Origin: Bremia lactucae
Lineage: Eukaryota; Oomycota; Peronosporomycetes; Peronosporales; Peronosporaceae
Length of the DNA stretch: 64,000 nt
Direction of reading: 5' to 3'
NCBI RefSeq assembly: GCF_004359215.1
Contig: NC_090623.1
Location: 1,602,573 to 1,666,572 of the forward strand
The notes beneath the pieces are model-generated. The model saw only the letters and a list, made by a program, of their open reading frames with translations. It had not been told where the DNA came from and searched no databases. Within the stretch, counting starts at the first letter, position 1, and the number at the start of each line of letters is the position of its first letter. The position numbers and the translations under genes are program-made. Positions 31,507 through 43,004 of this stretch are shown here, piece after piece.

Positions 31507-33554
31507 AGGACGTAGCTTTATTGACCACTGCTAAACTGGCAGGGTCTCGAGGGCAAGTGTTTGTCGTTATGATGATACCCTCGCGAGTCATCGTCATATT
31601 GACGAAACTACATAGATTTTCAAGGGACCACAAGGTGACAGCTGATGCCATAACAGGCCATCGCGTAGCTAACGCGATTTAGCTTAGCTTTCAGGTGCGA
31701 CGAAAGAATAACCTTTCATCCACAATTGAGGGTGCGTTGACGGGATGTCACACGTCACCAACTACTACCCAGCGCGTGGAGACTGAGGTAGTGAAAAGGG
31801 CAATGACAATAGTCATGTGTCCCATAGTCCTGCACAGAGCCGAGAGCCTGTGACAGTAGACAGCGAGCTGACAGAGAGTCAAGCGTCGCATGAATCGGCA
31901 CAGTGCCTAGAGCCTGGTGCGTTGGAAGGGGTGTGTTAGCCAGGAGAGCAACGGCACCCGCTTCCCAGTCAGAGGTCGTGGTGACTCGAAGAACAAGCAC
32001 CCGACTGATTTGAACGATCAAGGGCACGTCTAAACGAGTAACCTTTGGATCAGTTCCTAATAAAGAGGACGGGCCTTTAAACGAGGTGTTCGAGGCCGTC
32101 AAAGACGAAATTGCGGAGGAATCCTCATTTGAGGTGTTCCGGCAAGTCTTTAAATCTGCCGAGGAGATAGTAAATCTCTCAGAAATGTCGTGGGATCTGT
32201 TCCTTGACGAATTAAAGGAAGGAAAGATCCACGAAATAGTCGCACCAGTTCCGGAAGGGAACTTAGTAGACACCTGCTCTAGTCCAAAATCGACGAGGGC
32301 ATACTAGAAACGGACAAAATGAAACGATTCACTGCCGAAAGCGACAACGCAGGAACGTCAGTCAGTTCTTTGATTCTTGAAAACATAGCAAGGACTTCCC
32401 AGAAGAAATGCCGAGCCGCCGAACAGCAGATGCGGCTGAGAACGAGATGACATCGACCAAGAACCAACTATTAAATGAACAACAATAACCGCTGCAAAAA
32501 TAACAACTCGATTAAATCGAAAAAATAACCAAAAAACCAAAAAGCCAACACATGTACATGAGAGCAATTCGACTAAATGAACACCGACCTTAGGGGTGCC
32601 TAAAACAACAAATAATAACCAAAAAACAAAAAAACATAAGCTGAACACGGCGACCAACCGGCGCACAGCCAATATACGGAAAAATATTTTGTTGAATCCA
32701 TAAAAAATCAACTAGATATCCCGAAATTTAAGGCCAAATACAGGTTCATGGAAATCCGATAAAACAAAAACGGAAGTAAAAACACAAGCTATAAGCTTTG
32801 GAGTGACTTGTGATGAAGGGAAAAAAACGCACCAACCTACCGTTATCGATAAAAAAGCAGCAATATAAAAAAACATTTCAAAAAAGAAGGAAATATGAAA
32901 AAATATTCCAATGGGTATTGCCCAAGAATGTAAAACATCGGATGCTGTAATCAGAACTCGAATATGACTATTAGTTGGAATTATTACCCTATTTTCTACC
33001 TCTAAAAGTCTAAATTGGCCTATAGCTAAATCATTGTTCTTAAAATAATTGTCGATTATTATATAAAATTAACAGTTTTCTTAAAGCTTCTAGGATACCC
33101 CTTTGATCGATTTTATGCAAATCCTTCGATAATTCACGTAGTGATTTAATTTATTCTTATATCGAATTACTAAAAAATCCATATTATATAACTAAATGAA
33201 GTTTTGTTTACAAGATGCAAATCCTATTACTACACCGATAGGACTCGATTATGATAACGATGTGCGTGACGTGGACCCACTTCTTCCCAAGGATAGTCCA
33301 GACAGAGGCGCATCGGTGCAGAGCTCCCAGTCCATTGTTGGATCTCTATTGTAGCTACCACGCTTCTCAGGCCCCGATATTGCATATGCAGTCCACCGAG
33401 CGACTCGCCGAGCGGATGCACCAACATCAAGCGACTGGCACCTGGCCAAGCGGATCGCGAGGTACCTAAAAGGAACCAAGGATGTAAAACTACGGCTCAA
33501 GCAAAAACACGATACAAACAATTCCGTCCTGGAACTTACCAGCATAAGCGACGC
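31507..33554. repeat. Second copy of the 2.08-kb segment (2.05 kb)
   Basis: It matches 29421-31505 from its first base. It is 37 bp shorter, all of the loss lying within 32279-32835, where the sequence is a blend of two templates. The right inverted-repeat arm begins inside it at 32836. Confidence 0.92.
32279..32835. other. Hybrid consensus of Gypsy and NUMT sequence (probable assembly artefact)
   Basis: Compared with 30229-30786, this stretch alternates every few bases between the Gypsy RT and the reverse complement of 22727-23100. Example: ATAATAACCAAAAAAC (the NUMT repeat) is followed within bases by AAGCTGAACACGGCGACCA (Gypsy); near 32715, GATATCCCGAAATTTAAGGC is the cox1/nad2 side of the NUMT. 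No single biological template explains it. Confidence 0.82.
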
Positions 33555-34056
33555 GGATTTTGCATGCGATAAGAGCAGTCGTAAATCGGTCAGCGGCGAA
33601 ATATTCTGCTTGAACGGCATGATTGTGGGCTTGACGTGTCGCAAACAGGTGGCCGTCGCGATGTCTACCATGGAAGCAGAATTTGCGTCAGCGTCACACG
33701 CCGGACAAGAATTATTGGGACTGCGCGAACTACTTACCGAATTGAAGTTCACTGTAGCGTTGCCGATGACCATGGAAATGGACAATCAAGCGGCAATCTG
33801 TCAGCTGGATAATGAAGAGAGTTCGACACGCGCAAAGCACATCGATATTAAGCTCAAGTTTATCAAGGATTACGCCAAGAAAGGGATTCTGAAGCCCACT
33901 TACGTACCGACGAAGGCAACGGCAGCTGACTTGTTAACGAAAGCATTTTGCGCTGTCCGTCTGCGAGAGCTGATGACGCTGTGCTCAATGGTTCATGGAA
34001 AGTTGAAACAAAAAAAGCTGAAGTGGAGAATGTCAGACGTGCGCCCGACGCCGTGA
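33220..34056 (+). pseudogene. Copia RT C-terminal/RNase H region (right copy)
   Basis: Counterpart of 21506-22345. The RNase H segment is uninterrupted here from 33610 (MNGMIVGLTCRKQVAVAMST...) to the stop at 34056. It differs by a few residues (for example Val for Ile in LKFTVALPMT, Cys for Tyr in MTLCSMV). Confidence 0.88.
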
Positions 34057-34064
34057 GGGAGGAG

Positions 34065-34357
34065 TGTTAAAAAGCAACGTGTAGTCGGCCGACTTACCAA
34101 CACCATCGATGAAGTTGTCTCGGCGCGGACATACGTCAGTGACAGGAAAACGGCACAAAACAGGTACAAACCCCAGTTAGGATTAGGTGAAGAGAAAGCA
34201 GGCTGAACAGAACAATACACTCACTTCGGTGTTTGCCACCACTCTTTGTCGCAGCATTTTTCCTCTCGTGTTTGGCAGATGATCTGACTCCACGTGCGCA
34301 CTTACCAAATAAGAAGTAGTTTTCAGACTGATTTATATTTAGTCGCATTAAATATAA
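34065..34357 (+). repeat. Copia 3' LTR, proximal part (right copy)
   Basis: Begins TGTTAAAAAGCAACG after a purine-rich GAGGGAGGAG tract and runs to the MULE target site TAAATATAA (34349-34357). The LTR resumes after the MULE at 35257 and ends in AT-rich sequence I cannot delimit. Confidence 0.75.
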
Positions 34358-35256
34358 GGGAAAAGTACCAAAATACCCCTGACAAATGCAGAAAAGACGG
34401 AAATACCCCTGTACTTTTATAAATGACCAAAATGTTCCTGGCTATGGCCTATATATATATATACAGAAAACCGTTGCGCACAGCATAATCACATCACTTT
34501 ACCTCACCGCCGCGCCCCTACCTCGCTTCTTTTCCGCGCCAATTATGGCGGAACATCAGCTTACCGTTGGAACGTAGTTTGCAAATGAGAAATACTGCCG
34601 GGAAGCAGTCAAAGCGCCTGCCATCGCTGAACGGTTCGAGCTCGCGGTGATCAAAAGTGACAAACGACGCTTCACAGTGGCTTGCGTGCAAAAAGGCTGC
34701 TCCTGGAGTCTGCACGCTGCAAAACTTGCCGACGCACCAACGTTCACCATCAGGACTTTGCGAGTCGAACACTCTTGTCAAGGTGTGACTCACCTTGGCC
34801 ACTAACAGACATCAATTTTTTGGGTTGCGAGCGAAGTCGAGGCCCGGTTGCGTGACAACAACCGGAAAGACATCTGGAAAGAGTAGTTTGCCTTTTCGTC
34901 TTGTTCCAAAAGGGGTTTCCACTTGCTTCAGAAGTAGACCGTTGATAAGCTCGTGGGTTGTAGAAGCGTAAAGGACAGCCTTCCAGTTGCCTTGGCGGTC
35001 TTTACAGCGAGCGTAGTAGCCGCGTTCCGGCTCGCAGGCCAGTATGACGTTGTGCTTCAAAAAAACACAGCGGGTTACTGAATAATTCTCCTTTTTTCGA
35101 ACGAGAAAGACTTGTTAAAGTGATGTGATTATGCTGTGCGCAACGGTTTTGCGTGCATATAAATATGCCATAGCCAGGGGCATTTTGGTCATTTATAAAA
35201 TTATAGGGGTATTTCTGTCTTTTCTGCATTTGTCAGGGTATTTTGGTACTTTTCTC
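34358..35256 (+). mobile_element. Non-autonomous MULE (right copy)
   Basis: An 899-bp counterpart of 20307-21203 with the same TIRs and the same 9-bp duplication (TAAATATAA at 34349-34357 and 35257-35265). It is two bases longer. It shows that the insertion predates the split of the two arms. Confidence 0.85.
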
Positions 35257-37196
35257 TAAATATAAATACCTATTTTTAACCAAACATAAAATGTTATATC
35301 TGTAGATAATACTTATATGCTTAAGCGGAAGATTAATTACTTACGTGATGTAAGTAGACCCACCACTTGAGGTGCGAGTATTTCCAAACGACGTCTTATG
35401 TATAGTTTCAACTTCATGCCTGCGTGATTGGCCAAAAGCAAGTTAGCAGGTTTGCATTTTTAGCCAATACTTTGCTGTCTTAACCCAATCTCTGATGCAA
35501 ACAGATGTGCTGATAAAAATTCTTTAAAATTCAAAGCCAAAGCGAGCTTTTTTGTATGCCGAATAGAAAACACGTTTAAATTGGAACAATCGATGGATTT
35601 GCTCACAAATCACAATTTAGTAGCGCAGCCGTCCTACATTGTAAAAGAATCAATCTAATTATTTAAAGAACTTCAAGCAACGCTGGATTCTCGATTCGCA
35701 AAGGTGTTGGACTATTAAAGAACGAAATAGAAGCTAAAAATTAAGTTGTGCATCTTCCGCTCACACGATCATGTCGCAATTGTATTCAACCCGGGATAGA
35801 TGTTTGCTATCAGCCGTAAATTGCGGACGCCGAGAATAAAACAAGCAAGCAAGTTGGTATGGACAACTCGGCAACGTCTGTGAAGGTTAGTACGCCTCAC
35901 AGTACCTCGCCGTCTGTTTTCCATTGCGGCGACATGAGCCCAGTTGTTTGCGACGCTACGAGGCTTAGCCTTAAATAATTCATGGCACTATCAAATGGCG
36001 ATAAAATCGAGATTTGCCACTTGGAGCTTTTGCCGTACAAAAGGGCCTTTCGCCTCGCGCGATCGTAATCCCTGAGAAAAAAAAAACAACCTAAATGAAA
36101 TTGACTAGCATCCTCGATCGTCCCTATGAAATGTCTTTTAAAAACAATTAAACTTGCACTCAGTAGAAGCTGTTTGCAACCAGGGTACTAATCCGATTGC
36201 CGGTATGAATGCAACTTGACGCAAAAAAAACATCGCATACTCTTTGAGCGCTTTGTCACAACATTTGCCTAGCGAAACGAAGCTTTTATACCTCGTATTC
36301 GATTAAATGATACAACTCATTGCCACACCGCAAGACGGCGTCACCACCATAGACAGCCTTTCAAGCACCCCCTTGTCTATGAGCTGCCACGTCAGCTGCC
36401 GCTCCTAATATCCACCCGCGTCCCTATTCCCGTCATATGGACGTACTTGATGGTAAAAATCAAGGGCCAACTGACTACCCACGGAAAAATCGCTATCCCA
36501 TCAAAGCAGTCGAGTTTTTCCTTTTTTTTTCTTATCTTTTTCAAGTCAAATCAAAATGTCGCTACCATAACCATTATACCGCCCTCAAAATAAAGTCTAT
36601 CCCTCCTATCCACTGGTCGGTTCCTCTCCCTCTGATGGACAAAGGGTCGCCTCTACGTACCCGCGACAATCTCGGCTTTTCCAATGTCGACAGCTGGCAT
36701 ATCGCACGCGAGGTTAGGCGTCTTCAGCCGGCGTAACCACAAACCTCGAGTCAAGTACCCTTTTTCAGACCTTAATTTCCGTGTCCATTCCCTCGCGTTT
36801 ACACGAAGGTTTCTGAGAAATACCACATGTCACAGAGAGAGAGAAGATTGGAGAACCTTCTCAACCTGACCCGTGCAGAGCGCTTTTGCGTCCTACCATC
36901 CGTTAATTATAGCACCACCACCACATGTCTCGCCGGAACTCTCTTATCCGCTCTTTTTGATCGTCTTTTTTGCGCCCCATTAAAGACATCTCTTGCACAG
37001 GGATCGTTTCTGATTGGCCATTTCACTTCCTCTTTTACATCCGAAAACCACCTGTTTGTGGGGTTGTGAAGCCACAACCGGACGCTCAAAAAGCCTCGCC
37101 CGACTCGCCCACGATCGGAAGGCTCATTCTCCTTTTCACTCTCACGTGCCCAAGTCCCAACCGACTCTTTTTCGACCTTCACTCTCACCGACAACA
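35257..37196. other. Long intergenic region, right arm
   Basis: Counterpart of 18369-20306, no gene seen. Base differences from the left arm are more frequent here than in the coding parts (for example around 35570-35770 and 36540-36590), as expected for neutral divergence between two alleles or paralogues. Confidence 0.45.
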
Positions 37197-37718
37197 ATGA
37201 AGTTCTCCCAGATTCTCGTACTCGCTGCCATTGCGGTGGCTGCCATTAGCGCTCAAGACGCTGCGCCTGCCACGACGCCAGACACTGCGACCGCGACGAC
37301 TCCTGCTGCTGCCACGACCACCACGACTACGACAACACCCGCAGCCGATGCTGGCACTGCCAGTACGGAACAGACGACCACTGCTGGACCAGAGGCGGCT
37401 GGGGCGACGAATGGCACGACTACGACACCTCCGGCGGATGGTACGCAGACGGCCACCGCTCCTCTTGATGCAACGGCGACGGAAGAATCTTCCGCATCGG
37501 GAGAAATGACTCCTACAGTTGGCACGGACACGTCCGACCAGGTATCGGACTCGACTGCTGCCGGGCCATCGACACCAGAGGGGTCTATGACCGGTACTTC
37601 GACGCCCAAGGCCTCGGACAGCAGCTCGTCTGCCACCGACACGACAAGCGGTGCTTCGCACACCACGATGGCCGTTGCGTGCGCGACGGTCATGACTGTT
37701 GGTGCCTACTTCTTGTAA
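37197..37718 (+). CDS. Thr/Ala-rich, mucin-like GPI-anchored secreted protein (right copy)
   Basis: A 173-residue protein, the same by eye as that of 17847-18368: signal peptide MKFSQILVLAAIAVAAISAQ, Thr/Ala/Pro-rich glycosylation region and hydrophobic GPI tail. Differences visible are mostly silent. The start is the ATG at 37197, the first Met before the signal peptide. Because the protein is unchanged while the flanks have drifted, the copy looks functional or very recent. Confidence 0.82.
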   Translation: MKFSQILVLAAIAVAAISAQDAAPATTPDTATATTPAAATTTTTTTTPAADAGTASTEQTTTAGPEAAGATNGTTTTPPADGTQTATAPLDATATEESSASGEMTPTVGTDTSDQVSDSTAAGPSTPEGSMTGTSTPKASDSSSSATDTTSGASHTTMAVACATVMTVGAYFL

Positions 37719-38244
37719 GCCGAAGGTCGAGCTGTGTGCACTGAGTGCGAAGTTGCAGATTTTGTGTCTATGCATTTAATACAATTTCCTTTTTTCCATT
37801 TTCGTTGTTTTTTTTTGTGAAAGAACGATTGTTTTCAAAAGAAGGCCGTTTGTAGAACAATTTTTTTTTATACTAGCATTTGGTATTCGAGTGTGACGAA
37901 TCGGTGATGGCGCTTTACAAATGAAATATAACGCTGAACAAGCGCAGTGACAGCTTTATTTTATAACAGAGAATAAAGACCAAAGTAGAGTAGACTGATG
38001 GCGGCTTGAAACAAAACTACGTGACTTCTAATGCAAAGAAAACCATACCCCACGCTACTTAGAATTGTTTCTCTTTGGTTGATGACCGCTATAGTCGTAT
38101 GGAGTGATCCCTTTTTGTCAATATTTCGATTCTTGCTAAAACCGTGACTATTTTGAGGCAACTGTGTGTACTTAACATGGTAGAAATTTCTATGTTTAAG
38201 CCAGCTGACAATCATTCTTTATTTATCGTAAACCAACCATAACA
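37719..38244. other. Intergenic stretch, right arm
   Basis: Counterpart of 17320-17846 with scattered substitutions and small indels. No gene seen. Confidence 0.5.
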
Positions 38245-38616
38245 ATGGCAATGCGCGTGTTCGAATGTCCGGCAACAGCTCGCATAGGGGCCTCTATTGA
38301 GGGCTTGTACTCGCTGTCCCGCCGTTGGGCCTCAAAGAAAGCTGGAGGGTCTACAAAAAATGGCCGCGACTCGGAGTCCAAGCGCCTGGGCGTGAAAAAG
38401 TTTGGAGGCCAAAGCGTCGTGGCCGGCAACATCATTATTCGCCAGCGTGGTACCAAGTACCACGTGGGTACAGGCGTGGGTCTGGGCAAGGATCATACAA
38501 TCTTCGCCAAGCGCGACGGCTTTGTGCGCTTTTGGTACAATGTCCCTAAAAAGCGACAGGAAGTGTCGGTCAAGGCCACACGCGAAGTGCAGCGCGTGGC
38601 TAAAAGTAGCGCGTAG
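38245..38616 (+). CDS. MRPL27: Mitochondrial ribosomal protein bL27m (right copy)
   Basis: Encodes the same 123-residue protein as 16948-17319, with the L27 core motifs [20 protein letters not shown] and [17 protein letters not shown] intact. It is followed at 117 bp by the PSMG1-like gene on the same strand, as in the other arm. If the arms are two alleles this is one gene shown twice. Confidence 0.95.
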   Translation: MAMRVFECPATARIGASIEGLYSLSRRWASKKAGGSTKNGRDSESKRLGVKKFGGQSVVAGNIIIRQRGTKYHVGTGVGLGKDHTIFAKRDGFVRFWYNVPKKRQEVSVKATREVQRVAKSSA

Positions 38617-38732
38617 AAGTAAACGAATGAAATTGAAAAGAGGCATTTGTATTGGCAACAAAATCATTGTTTTGCTTGATAGCGAACCGAATTGAAATAA
38701 AAAAGTTCGAGTGGCATACACTACTTTAAACA

Positions 38733-39824
38733 ATGGCGCTAGCTCTTCGCTTCGCCGAAGAAGCCGAGTTCAGGTGCGTGCTTTACGTGCGGATCGCTCG
38801 GTCAAAGCGCTCTGCTTACCACCTTCTACTCATTCTTCAGCTCTCGCGCTTGTGATTCTTCATCATATGACGCACCGGACGCCAGCCCTGGCAAGGCCTT
38901 TTTTCGCGTATGAATCGTAAAGTTTGGCGCAGTTTATTCGTATTCACACGCTAATTGAAAAAAAAAAAATAGTGGAGTCGCCCTGTGCGTCAGCTACTAG
39001 GACCTCATGCTAACAAACCGATCAAGACGAAAACTCTAATTATCGCCATGCCTGGAGTGGCTCAGGGTTTTATCAAGCGTGTGACTGCCACTTGGACCCC
39101 AGTAGGGACCTTGGTGACAAGCGATCAATATATTGTAAAGTTGTTTCTCTCAAATAAGATTGCAATAGTTGCAGCATTCGCAAATTGAATTATTTTGTTT
39201 CTATTGTGTAGCCATCTTGCACGTTGCAACCGGATATTGCCGGAAACGCAGCTGTCGTGCTCTCGAGGACAGAATTATCCGTGACGGATGAAAGCAATAC
39301 ACTCGCGGTGGTCGTGGGACCGGAAGTACCCATTATCACAACTTGGGTCTGGCTAAACACATTGCTGCAGCATGTGGATACAAACGATATTGTGTGTCTA
39401 TGTTCCGAGTTGTCGACGATTTATGCGGACCGACATCTCGATGCGGAGAATGGAGCCAAGTTGCGAGTTTTGACGTCATCCACGGTACCGCAAGCGATGA
39501 AAATTAATGTGTCTTTGCTTGAAGTCCCGCAATTTGTCACCGGTATACCGGCGGCCTTACTGACTTATGTACGGTAACATTGCGGTCACTTTCGTGTAAC
39601 AGCTAACGAGTCTTGTAATTTTTGGGTAGGGCGAGTTGCGTAAACATCATGTGCGAGTGTTTGTTAGTCTTCGCGACGTATCAAGCACGTCAAGTGACGT
39701 CATGCGTAGTTTTATGCCGATCGCAGTGTCCATGCTCGGCACGCGTGAAGATGGATCCATTAATTTTGAATTGGGCGGGTTCTATAATGATCGTACAAGC
39801 ACATATAACGTACTGTACACTTAA
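38733..39824 (+). CDS. PSMG1: Proteasome assembly chaperone 1-like (right copy)
   Basis: Exons 38733-38773, 38841-38907, 38973-39113, 39212-39568 and 39630-39824; the donors and acceptors are the same as in 15740-16831, giving 266 residues. Intron 1 (38774-38840) and intron 2 (38908-38972) are 65-67 bp, intron 3 is 98 bp and intron 4 is 61 bp. Signature segments (GIPAALLTY, RVFVSLRD, C-terminal NVLYT) are unchanged. The identification as PSMG1 rests on the C-terminal pattern and length. Confidence 0.66.
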
Positions 39825-40097
39825 GTCGTACAATAGCTTGTACTTATCGTTCAAGACCTTGCGTTTAATTTCGATCGAAAAAATATACCTCCAACTTGAT
39901 CTCCTAAGCGCGTTGTTGTCGACGATATTGTTAGTGCCTATGCAATTAGCACATTTGTACCATCCAAGGCCAAAACGCTACCTCTTCGAAAGAATAAAAC
40001 CTCAGCAACAACAAATTAACAGTCTAAAATAAAATTTCATATTTCGGTAAATTAACATTTCAAGCTTGCTTCAAGCGTCAACTAATTTTCAAGTGGG

Positions 40098-41519
40098 TTA
40101 CTTTAAGTCATAAAACGTTACGTTTGTGTACACGACCATGTCGTAACCAATTGGACAGTACTGAAACACTTTGTCGCTCTTGACGTCAAGAAACAATTTC
40201 TTGCCCGTCGTGTACGTCACGTACGACCCAAGCGCGACACTCACGACAATAAGCACGACGCCCGTGGCTTTTTCGTACCACGGCAACACGTGCCAAAAAA
40301 TCTTCAGATAGAACACAATGGGCAAGATAATACAGGCCATGGAGACTGCCCAAGCGCCCACAAAATCCGTAAAGTCCACAAAGTGGTCTTTAAATAGAAT
40401 TGCAATAATCAATAGCACAACGACAATACCAATACGTAACGCCACGTACTTGGCAATCATTACGGTGCCACAAGTACGATACTCGTCCACGAGAGCTTGC
40501 GGTGATTGGTCATATTTCGCTTCGGCAATGGAACTTGTCGTTGCGCGATGGGGGGTGTCACTACCGGCAAATGCCGGGGACTCTTCGTCCAGCGTTGCTC
40601 CATGAGGGGGTCGATGCATACCCAAGATCCCACGTTCCGCAATATAAAGGACAGGGTTTAAAATAACGGAAAATGCAATCGTAATGTGCAATTGCATAAA
40701 CATATAAGCCAATACGACAAGGCCACGGTCCGCATGAAGGTCGAGCGCGGACCCGCCAATGGCAAAAAGAAGGTTGCCGGGAATTTGGCACCCCACGGAA
40801 ACATAGGACGTTGTGCCAATAATTAGAAATAAACATGCGGCCACAAACATGGTAAATGCCACAACACGAGGCATGCGCTCGGGTTGCGAGTGCTCGCGCT
40901 GCAACGCGGGCACTAACACCGCAGCCGAGTAGGCAAGTGCCAAGTTCCCAAATGAGCTCACGACTTGGCTTAGATCGTAGTTGGGATTCACAATGGCACG
41001 GTGGTTGGTCCCAATGCCACTCGTGAGCACGCCAAGTGAAATGGCATCGGCAAATAAAGTGCCAATGCATCCGGCAAATGCCGCACTTGCACCTTCTTTC
41101 AGTGTTGGGGTGAGAATTACCGGTAAAAGCATGGTAGCCATGATCATGCTCCAGTATTCCTGGTCAAATGCGCCAGGTGAGATCCCATCCAATAGAATAC
41201 CGCCAAGCACGAGAAATGCACACGGAACCAAGCAACAGACGCCAAATTGCACAAATACCACGAGATACCGTCCCCAGATGCCAATGCACCACTCCCCAAC
41301 GTCTCCATAGGTTTTTACCGACGGTGGGGCTGCCAACATGACCCGGGAAATGGCTACACATGAGCAAATGTTGGCAAAAGCCATGAAAATTAACGCAAAT
41401 GTGGCCATCGGAAGCCCCGAACGAGCAAAATTTGACGGAACACCGAGCGTGCCAATGCCATACACGGTACAGAAGAAATTAAAAGAAATCTTGAGGTCCT
41501 CGGACGTGAGCACTGCCAT
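40098..41519 (-). CDS. AAAP-family amino acid permease (right copy)
   Basis: The 473-residue counterpart of 14044-15465, intact, starting at the ATG at 41517-41519 (MAVLTSEDLKISFN). Within the protein the visible change is Val to Ile near the C-terminus (YLKIFW). In the ATG-less upstream open frame there are Tyr/Phe and Gln/Pro changes. Both copies would be functional transporters. Confidence 0.85.
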   Translation of the reverse strand: MAVLTSEDLKISFNFFCTVYGIGTLGVPSNFARSGLPMATFALIFMAFANICSCVAISRVMLAAPPSVKTYGDVGEWCIGIWGRYLVVFVQFGVCCLVPCAFLVLGGILLDGISPGAFDQEYWSMIMATMLLPVILTPTLKEGASAAFAGCIGTLFADAISLGVLTSGIGTNHRAIVNPNYDLSQVVSSFGNLALAYSAAVLVPALQREHSQPERMPRVVAFTMFVAACLFLIIGTTSYVSVGCQIPGNLLFAIGGSALDLHADRGLVVLAYMFMQLHITIAFSVILNPVLYIAERGILGMHRPPHGATLDEESPAFAGSDTPHRATTSSIAEAKYDQSPQALVDEYRTCGTVMIAKYVALRIGIVVVLLIIAILFKDHFVDFTDFVGAWAVSMACIILPIVFYLKIFWHVLPWYEKATGVVLIVVSVALGSYVTYTTGKKLFLDVKSDKVFQYCPIGYDMVVYTNVTFYDLK

Positions 41520-42626
41520 GGAAACGTAATTGACGCTTAAAACCCTCGAATAGGGTGTGGCGACAGCAGTCGAATAGGGAAGTAAGGGCTCTAGTCCGCC
41601 TCGGGAGATCAGATTCGAGCAGTAGACGTCCCGGTTACCACCCACTTGAGCAGATGGGTTTTGGTCCGGCAGTGCAAAACCCGTCCAATTGCAAGTGTCT
41701 TGGATAGGTTTACACAGACGGATGTCTTCCTTTTTGTATGGCGATTGGAAGAATAGCGTTTTGCGTATTGATATATTTGCGTCAATGTTACGGTGCAAAC
41801 GTGATGTTGGGACTTTTATGGCAAAGACTCGCGACCGTATGGATTGAAACGACTTGCCTATCACAAAAGGTCAATTTGCTCTGTCAGCAGTTCGGACAGG
41901 ATGTCAGATTGCTGATTCTTCACCGACTCTTAAAGGTTTACAAGATTTCAGTAGGAGGCATTGTCGTGAAGAAAAATTGGTCGTCATTTTGCGTCAAAGT
42001 TGCCACTTCACGAGGCAACTTCGCACTTCTCCGCAACCTTTTTGAGTTTTTGCGACTAAAGTTTGCATGTGTGCATCGTAGCAATTTTAAAAATATATCC
42101 GACGATAGAAATTAAAAACTATGTAAAGAAGAAAATCACTTTCGGCCAAGTTGATTTTTTTTTATCATTCCGTAAAATCCACCGAATAGATAACACGACG
42201 AGTTACCGAGTCAATCAATGCATTTCTTGTTGGCCGTATCAGAATAGCGAACCATCTATCTTCGTCTACTTTTATGGAATGACCGATTTCACACTCATTC
42301 TGCGACACAGCTCTCACATCAAGCTAGATATTGTCAAATTCGCGAAAGACTACGCCACATGTCTTTCTATCTAACGTGCGTGAGCCGACCAGATGGCCAA
42401 ATGGCAACACTTGCGCTTTATTAAAATTATGTGTTTGATACCAAATTTTTAATCCAAACTCCATTTTTATGGACATTTACATGTTGCAGACTCAGATCGA
42501 TCCAGCTGCGAAAATCTGTTACCCATTTTTTTTTTTTCACAAAATCCCCCCCCAAAAAAAACAACTTTTCGCAGACGTATTGGTCAAAAATACACAGTTT
42601 TTCTCCAGCACTCCCACACCTTCAAA

Positions 42627-43003
42627 ATGAGCGCTGTGTTCCCAGCGCCTGTGCGGTCGTACACGACGTTCTCCGATGCTTCCCCGCTCTCCATGCCACC
42701 TCCTTCTCCGTCCGTTTCTATTCCTTTATATCCGTATCGTACAAAGCATCCATTCGTACCCCGTCGTCTTGAAGACTTTGGCGACGGGGGTGCGTACCCC
42801 GAACTTCAGATGGCCCAATTTCCACTCGAAATGGGTAAAACCACTCGAAATGGGTCGTTTGCTTCCTCTCAGAATACCCTTGCACTCCAAGTACGTGGCG
42901 ACAATGGCACTGTGAGGTACGACGCCATTGTTACGCAACAGCACCGAGACAAGACCAATGTCTTTACCACGTTCGATGCCCTTGTCGAGAAGACAGGACA
43001 CGC
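42627..43003 (+). pseudogene. SNW1: SNW domain protein, 5' fragment cut by the join (right copy)
   Basis: The first 125 codons or so of the SNW gene (MSAVFPAPVRSYTTF...; VEKTGH) in inverted orientation, ending at the N. One substitution is visible (GDNGT for GNNGT). Sequence after the N is a Gypsy retrotransposon, not SNW. It is either an incomplete allele at a contig end or a truncated duplicate. Confidence 0.9.
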
Positions 43004-43004
43004 N
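43004..43004. other. Single-N assembly join
   Basis: A lone N between the SNW fragment and Gypsy sequence; a contig join. Confidence 0.9.

Larger units (their letters stand above)
32836..43003 (-). repeat. Right arm of the 10.16-kb inverted duplication
   Basis: Reverse complement of 12560-22727. The inner end lies in the NUMT after the hybrid zone. The outer end is cut at a single N (43004) in the middle of the SNW gene, so the arm has no natural outer boundary. Confidence 0.95.
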
